Below are positions 61,832 to 64,000 of a DNA stretch of 64,000 bases, one piece after another; the first letter of the stretch is position 1, and each line of letters begins with the position of its first letter. Source of the stretch: CAG-177 sp003514385 (GTDB lineage Bacteria > Bacillota > Clostridia > Oscillospirales > Acutalibacteraceae); NCBI GenBank assembly GCA_051920445.1, contig JBPPLN010000001.1:186001-250000 (forward strand). Reading direction: 5' to 3'. A program made the translations under genes and the position numbers. Below the pieces are notes generated by a model that saw only the letters and a list, made by a program, of their open reading frames with translations, did not search any database and had not been told where the DNA came from.

Positions 61832-61923
61832 TGGCGGAGAGCAAGGGATTCGAACCCTCGAAACGCTTTTGACGTTTACACGATTTCCAATCGTGCTCCT
61901 TCGACCAGCTCGGACAACTCTCC
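61832..61923 (-). tRNA. tRNA-Ser (GGA)
   Basis: This is a 92-nt class II tRNA on the minus strand. The acceptor arm GGAGAGT pairs with GCTCTCC, and the anticodon arm CACGA-TTGGAAA-TCGTG has anticodon GGA. The variable arm AACGTCAAAAGCGTT is long, the T arm contains GGTTCGAATCC, the discriminator is G, and CCA is encoded. Confidence 0.97.
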
Positions 61924-62101
61924 GTGTCTGCAATCAAATGCTCGTATATTATATATGACCGCGCCGCAAAAATCAAGTCTTTTTTCAAAAATCCTGAACT
62001 TTTTATTTTTGCACTCCCCGCTTATCGAATAAACCTGTGTTTGCGTGGAATCAATATAATATGTAAATCAGCAAATTTTACCTGTTTTTTACTCTACTGT
62101 A

Positions 62102-62130
62102 TTGAACCCGGAGATGAAATATAATATAAT
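62102..62130 (+). promoter_or_regulatory. Promoter of pyruvate kinase
   Basis: TTGAAC (62102-62107) and TATAAT (62125-62130) have a 17-base spacer. This excludes upstream in-frame start codons and supports the ATG at 62168. The stretch 61924-62101 holds no other feature. Confidence 0.8.
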
Positions 62131-62167
62131 GGATTTGATTAATATAAAATGGAATGAAGGGATATCC

Positions 62168-63583
62168 ATGAGAAAGACGAAGATTGTATGCACGATAGGA
62201 CCCGCCAGCAGCGACCCGAAAGTATTCACCAAGATGTGCAAAGCGGGTCTTAATGTTGCGAGGCTCAACTTCTCCCACGGCACCCATTCGGAGCAGCTCG
62301 AAAAGCTCAATATGGTAAAAAAAGTCCGCGAGGAGCTCAATCTTCCGATAGCGATAATGCTCGACACAAAGGGTCCGGAATACAGGATCAAGACCTTTGA
62401 AAACGGCAAGATAATGCTCAACGACGGCGACGAGTTCTCGTTCACCACAGAAGACATAGTCGGCAATCAGAACCGCGTCAGCGTGACCTATGCGGGACTT
62501 GTCGACGATATTTCAATCGGCGACCGCATACTCGTCAACAACGGACTTGTGATTTTCGAGGTAATCGGAAAGACCGATACTGATGTAAAATGCAAGGTCA
62601 TAGCCGGCGGCGAGCTTTCAAACAGAAAGAGCATGAGTTTCCCGAACAAGGTGCTCAATCAGGTTTATCTCAGCGAGCAGGACAAGGACGATCTGCTGTT
62701 CGGCATTCAGAACAATGTCGACTACATCGCGGCATCGTTTGTCTCCTGCAGGCAGGATCTCATAGACCTCAAGGAGTTTCTCCACGCGAACGGCGGCGAC
62801 GGCATAGACATAATCGCAAAAATCGAGAACCGCACGGGAATAGACAACATCGAAGATATATGTGAAGAGTGCGACGGGATAATGATAGGCCGCGGCGACC
62901 TCGGCGTCGAAGTCCCCTTCACTGAGCTTCCCGCGCTGCAGAAATATATAATCACAAAGTGCCGCCTGCTCGGAAAGCGTGTTATCACGGCTACCGAGAT
63001 GCTCGAATCAATGATAACCAATCCCCGCCCGACGAGAGCGGAAATTTCCGACGTTGCGAATGCTGTCTACGACGGCACGAGTGCGGTCATGCTCTCCGGC
63101 GAATCAGCTGCGGGCAAATATCCTGTCGAGACAGTCCGCACGATGGCAGAGATAGTCGAAGAGACGGAGAAGCACATCCATTACGCCAAGCGTTTCCGCA
63201 ACAATGATTTTAAGATAAAGAACCGCGTCGACGCAATATCACACGCGACTTGCGGGATGGCTATCGACATAAACGCAAAAGCGATAGTTGTTGCATCTAT
63301 ATCCGGCATGACGGTACGCATGGTGTCGCGCTTCAGAGCACCTACGGATATAATCGGAATGGCAACAAACAGAGCCGTTTGGTATAAGCTCGCGCTCTCC
63401 TGGGGCGTTATGCCCGTACTCAGCGAGAAGTTCGACTCGACCGATGTTCTGTTCTATCACGCGCAGAAAGTTGCAAAAGACGCGCTCAACCTCAAGCCCG
63501 GCGACAATATCATAATGACCGGCGGCGCGATAAACGGGAAGTCGGGCAACACCAATCTGATAAAGATCGAGACAATAGAATAA
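62168..63583 (+). CDS. pyk: Pyruvate kinase
   Basis: The enzyme converts phosphoenolpyruvate and ADP to pyruvate and ATP in glycolysis. The 471 residues show KIVCTIGPASSD near the start, NVARLNFSHG (28-37), MLDTKGPEYR, the catalytic segment IDIIAKIENRTGIDNI, MIGRGDLGVEVPF, and ATEMLESMITNPRPTRAE. The C-terminal domain has GGAINGKSGNTNLIKIE. It lacks the extra PEP-utiliser domain found in some Firmicute enzymes. It is transcribed alone, with a consensus promoter and a TTCG-loop terminator. Confidence 0.96.
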   Translation: MRKTKIVCTIGPASSDPKVFTKMCKAGLNVARLNFSHGTHSEQLEKLNMVKKVREELNLPIAIMLDTKGPEYRIKTFENGKIMLNDGDEFSFTTEDIVGNQNRVSVTYAGLVDDISIGDRILVNNGLVIFEVIGKTDTDVKCKVIAGGELSNRKSMSFPNKVLNQVYLSEQDKDDLLFGIQNNVDYIAASFVSCRQDLIDLKEFLHANGGDGIDIIAKIENRTGIDNIEDICEECDGIMIGRGDLGVEVPFTELPALQKYIITKCRLLGKRVITATEMLESMITNPRPTRAEISDVANAVYDGTSAVMLSGESAAGKYPVETVRTMAEIVEETEKHIHYAKRFRNNDFKIKNRVDAISHATCGMAIDINAKAIVVASISGMTVRMVSRFRAPTDIIGMATNRAVWYKLALSWGVMPVLSEKFDSTDVLFYHAQKVAKDALNLKPGDNIIMTGGAINGKSGNTNLIKIETIE

Positions 63584-63595
63584 AAACAAAAATAT

Positions 63596-63627
63596 ATCTC
63601 CCCTGCTTCGGCAAGGGAGATTTTTTA
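63596..63627 (+). terminator. Terminator of pyk
   Basis: ATCTCCC (63596-63602) and TGC pair with GCA and GGGAGAT (63615-63621) around a TTCG loop, followed by TTTTT. Confidence 0.9.
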
Positions 63628-63635
63628 CTGCAAAA

Positions 63636-63665
63636 AGCACCTGTACCAATTACGATACAGGTGCT
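63636..63665 (-). terminator. Terminator of asnS
   Basis: AGCACCTGTA (63636-63645) pairs perfectly with TACAGGTGCT (63656-63665), with an A run to the left that reads as a T run on the minus strand. Confidence 0.85.
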
Positions 63666-63676
63666 TCTGTATTTTT

Positions 63677-64000
63677 TTAGAAATCCGCAGAACCGGTAGT
63701 TCTCGGGAACGGGAGCACGTCACGGATGTTCGAGATACCCGTGAGGTACATGACCAGTCTCTCGAAGCCGAGGCCGAAGCCGCTGTGCTTGACTCCACCG
63801 TAGCGGCGAAGGTCGAGATACCACCAATAATCCTTGGGGTCGAGTCCTAGTTCTTCGATACGCTCGGTGAGCACATCCAGTCTCTCTTCACGCTGGCTGC
63901 CGCCGATTATCTCGCCGATGCCCATAACAAGCAGGTCGACCGCCGCAACGGTCTTTCCGTCATCGTTCAGGCGCATATAGAAAGCCTTAATCTCCTTGGG
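63677..64000 (-). CDS. asnS: Asparaginyl-tRNA synthetase (3' part only)
   Basis: The last 107 codons of a class II synthetase run off the right edge of the window. The visible part contains PKEIKAFYMRLNDDGKTV, then VDLLVMGIGEIIGGSQRE, and motif 3 GFGLGFERLVMYLTGI followed by NIRDVLPFPR. These are typical of AsnRS rather than AspRS. It charges tRNA-Asn. It ends at a terminator that faces the pyk terminator. Confidence 0.95.
   Translation of the reverse strand, partial: PKEIKAFYMRLNDDGKTVAAVDLLVMGIGEIIGGSQREERLDVLTERIEELGLDPKDYWWYLDLRRYGGVKHSGFGLGFERLVMYLTGISNIRDVLPFPRTTGSADF

Overview
The window reads as chromosome of a low-to-mid GC Gram-positive anaerobe of class Clostridia, most likely an uncultured gut member of the Oscillospirales or a neighbouring group. 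The grounds are the yajC/TIGR04086-type pair, a tyrosine T-box leader, sigma-A promoters with 16-17 bp spacers, strong Shine-Dalgarno sites, ferredoxin-rich NADH enzymes, a broad glycosidase set and a Tn4451-like mobilizable element. No rRNA genes or CRISPR arrays were seen. Two tRNA genes, Ala(GGC) and Ser(GGA), are present.

Layout. Positions 1-7178 (minus strand) hold the end of a YajC secretion-accessory locus, a phosphopantetheinyl transferase behind an HlyD-type adaptor, the TrkH/TrkA potassium system, and tyrS with its T-box. Positions 7617-19341 hold a FemAB-type peptidoglycan enzyme, a YfhO membrane protein, a phosphoesterase, a flavodoxin-ferredoxin, a TTG-started ribbon-helix-helix-like protein directly in front of clpB, a frameshifted GH18 gene and a TetR regulator. 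Positions 19466-23038 encode a GH38 alpha-mannosidase and a GT4 glycosyltransferase.

About 23.18-37.80 kb is an integrated mobilizable element of about 14.6 kb. It has a large serine recombinase, a TnpW-like small protein, a MobV relaxase with a recognisable RSA-type oriT, a CHC2 zinc-finger protein plus a D5-type helicase, several small element proteins, a divergent sigma-like protein, and a complete Bce-type antimicrobial-peptide module (ABC ATPase, FtsX-type permease, response regulator, sensor kinase) with a BceR-like operator. Its leucine codons favour CTG, whereas flanking genes favour CTC/CTT (judged by eye).

Positions 37853-51283 return to native sequence: tRNA-Ala; a surface-glycan group (GT2, PIG-L deacetylase, DUF6056-type membrane protein); an operon of two NAD-dependent glycosidase-like enzymes (GH109-like and GH4) around an aminosugar kinase; an HAD phosphatase; the TldD/TldE protease pair; and another GT2. 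Positions 51598-56606 encode a NuoE/NuoF/GltD-NuoG-like electron-transfer complex whose last subunit is broken by one extra A. Positions 56692-64000 hold a TspO protein, a MelA-like GH4, small membrane proteins, and two single-gene units (a Nudix hydrolase and an ADP-ribosyltransferase-like unknown) bounded by copies of a short repeat beside tRNA-Ser. These are followed by pyruvate kinase and the 3' end of asnS.

The most interesting signals are the repeat-bounded single-gene units at tRNA-Ser, the mobile element with reconstructable ends and oriT, the NuoEF/GltD-type complex with no hydrogenase beside it, and the NAD-dependent glycosidase operon.
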